A DNA stretch of 64,000 nt from Drosophila miranda (lineage: Eukaryota > Arthropoda > Insecta > Diptera > Drosophilidae), in assembly GCF_003369915.1 (NCBI RefSeq), contig NC_046677.1:9920001-9984000 (forward strand), written 5' to 3'. Positions 62,968 through 64,000 of this stretch are shown in pieces; the first letter of the stretch is position 1, and every line of letters starts with the position of its first letter. The notes under the pieces were generated by a model, which made no database searches, had not been told where the DNA came from, and saw nothing but the letters and a program-made list of their open reading frames with translations. The position numbers were made by a program, and so were the translations under genes.

Positions 62968-63507
62968 CTAGACATCTGTTGACGGTATGAACTCCAAAGT
63001 GAATTCGTTAAACAATTTGCGCGCCAGATAAAGAAACGGTTGATCAATATTGAGCCCCGTCTTGACCGATATTTCGCTATAAAGTTTTTTTTCCAAGATG
63101 GGACTGCTAAAAAAGTTTTCTGGATCATATACACAGTTTTTATCAGTTTTGATATCCACCTTGTTTCCACAGAGGGATATTGGAAGGTTCAACATCAAAA
63201 ACTGTTTGAAGAAATCCCCGAAGAGAAACACCGAGGACACATCAAACATTACGATCGCGCACTGGCCGTCTTTGTAGAAATCTTCTGGATGGAGTAGCAG
63301 CTCCTCATCCTCTTGGCCCCAGTCAAACACATCGAATCGAATGGGTCCGCGATTGGTGTTGAAGGTCAGTGGCACAATGCTGGTGGAGCCCCGCGCCGTG
63401 TGGACATACTTCTCCACAAATTTTCCAGTTAGAAGTCGGTTCAAAAACGTGGTCTTGCCACAGCGTTTCTCGCCCATAATAAGACACTTGTAAGTTGGCA
63501 CATCCAT
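62968..63507 (-). CDS. Ran-like small GTPase, copy 2 (intronless)
   Basis: 179 aa, no introns, starting MDVPTYKCLIMGEKRCGKTT. Motifs: P-loop GEKRCGKTTF, LTGKF, YVHT (switch I), TNRGPIRFDVFDWGQEDEE (G3 again one residue short, but Gln kept), CGNKVDIK (intact G4), ISVKTGLN (G5) and FLYLARKLFNEFTLEF. It ends at STDV, earlier than copy 1, because the frame meets TAG; the 3' flank still aligns with that of copy 1. A segment of about 15 extra residues (NCVYDPENFFSSPILEKK) sits between G4 and G5. The Ran acidic tail is absent. The open frame over 179 codons with retained G4 and P-loop suggests it is still under selection. It sits in the host gene's intron on the opposite strand. Confidence 0.83.
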   Translation of the reverse strand: MDVPTYKCLIMGEKRCGKTTFLNRLLTGKFVEKYVHTARGSTSIVPLTFNTNRGPIRFDVFDWGQEDEELLLHPEDFYKDGQCAIVMFDVSSVFLFGDFFKQFLMLNLPISLCGNKVDIKTDKNCVYDPENFFSSPILEKKLYSEISVKTGLNIDQPFLYLARKLFNEFTLEFIPSTDV

Positions 63508-64000
63508 GGTTCCTGAATGGGGTAGGTCTGAGGGAAGTAATTTAAGTTAAATTTTAGTTGTACAAATTATTGAGATAAAGTTCTGGATTGAATAGAAAGC
63601 AAGCTTTACAAAGTAATACTCATTTAGGGAGCGTCACACACAAAACTTAAGCTACTTTAACGCATCTATTTTTAAAATATATCTTAGCCAGTAGTGAAGA
63701 GTCTTTAAAGGGTATTTATCAAAGCAGATTGCCGAAGAAAGTTCTATAACTCCACTCCTCTGATTGCATTAGGGATTGTGGTCGGTCCTTAACATTCGGC
63801 TGACAAATGATCTTCTGCTTTTATGGAAATATGTAAGTCATTGTCTGTTGGTCGGTGCTTTATCTGTCATCTGGCCTTATAATGGGATTTCGCGCCTACC
63901 CTACTCTAACCATTTCCTACCCCTAGCCCTCAAGGGCACCTCTATCTATAGCTAAGTATTTCCCCTGCCTTAATATACGAGTAGTTTCAACAATCACTTG
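63508..64000. other. Right-edge intron sequence
   Basis: AT-rich upstream flank of Ran-like copy 2, with CAGGAACCATGG just before its ATG. Nothing else is recognised. Confidence 0.5.

Noticed and set aside
1..64000. tRNA genes, rRNA genes and CRISPR arrays
   Set aside because: No B-box GGTTCGANTCC in a tRNA-like context, no rRNA blocks, and no regularly spaced identical repeats; a CRISPR array is not expected in an insect nuclear genome.

Overview
The window is nuclear DNA from a Drosophila species. It has short GT-AG introns of about 55–70 bp, GC3-rich exons in AT-rich flanks, DRE and GAGA promoter elements, opa-type CAG tracts and a DINE-1 (Helentron) transposon. Most genes have clear D. 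melanogaster counterparts. From memory, the DINE-1 sequence looks like the obscura-group version (D. pseudoobscura and relatives); that assignment is an inference.

Layout. 1–10.8 kb: no convincing gene apart from a possible 3' gene end at the left edge; it holds AT-rich intergenic or intronic DNA and degenerate local repeats. 10.8–11.2 kb: a possible small transcription unit with a 48-codon ORF. 11.4–12.9 kb: a DINE-1 element between two diverged copies of an unnamed ~160 bp repeat. 14.1–15.4 kb: Cyclin K (+). 16.2–18.8 kb: an unrecognised five-exon, 787-aa gene (-). 19.6–26.7 kb: retm (+), a PRELI/CRAL-TRIO/GOLD protein with a 4.2 kb first intron and an apparent 49-codon stop-readthrough extension. 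29.2–31.9 kb: a peroxisomal acyl-CoA oxidase (+) ending in AKL. 32.8–34.4 kb: Fic (-), the ER AMPylase of BiP. 36.3–44.0 kb: Tiggrin (+), an RGD-bearing integrin ligand of 2,215 aa behind an unusually complete core promoter. 45.1–47.1 kb: an unrecognised gene (-) whose protein begins MGSCLGSC, a likely lipidation signal. 47.1–55.2 kb: gene-poor.

55–63.5 kb: a small cluster of intronless Ran-GTPase-like genes. Two are open (55.3 and 63.0 kb, both -) and one is a decayed inverted copy (57.7 kb, +) that carries a short element with a 16-bp target duplication. All three share the same altered G3 motif. They lie around the signal-peptide exon (57.0–57.4 kb) of a host gene that continues past the right edge, so at least two are in its first large intron.

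The genes are mostly functionally independent. If I recall the map correctly, retm, the oxidase and Fic are neighbours at 29A in D. melanogaster and Tig is at 26D. The Fic–Tig interval (34.4–36.3 kb) would then be a rearrangement junction on Muller element B, and it holds a third copy of the dispersed repeat and a CTCF-like motif. The most novel items are the Ran-like cluster, the retm readthrough extension, the unnamed repeat families and the small ORF at 11 kb.
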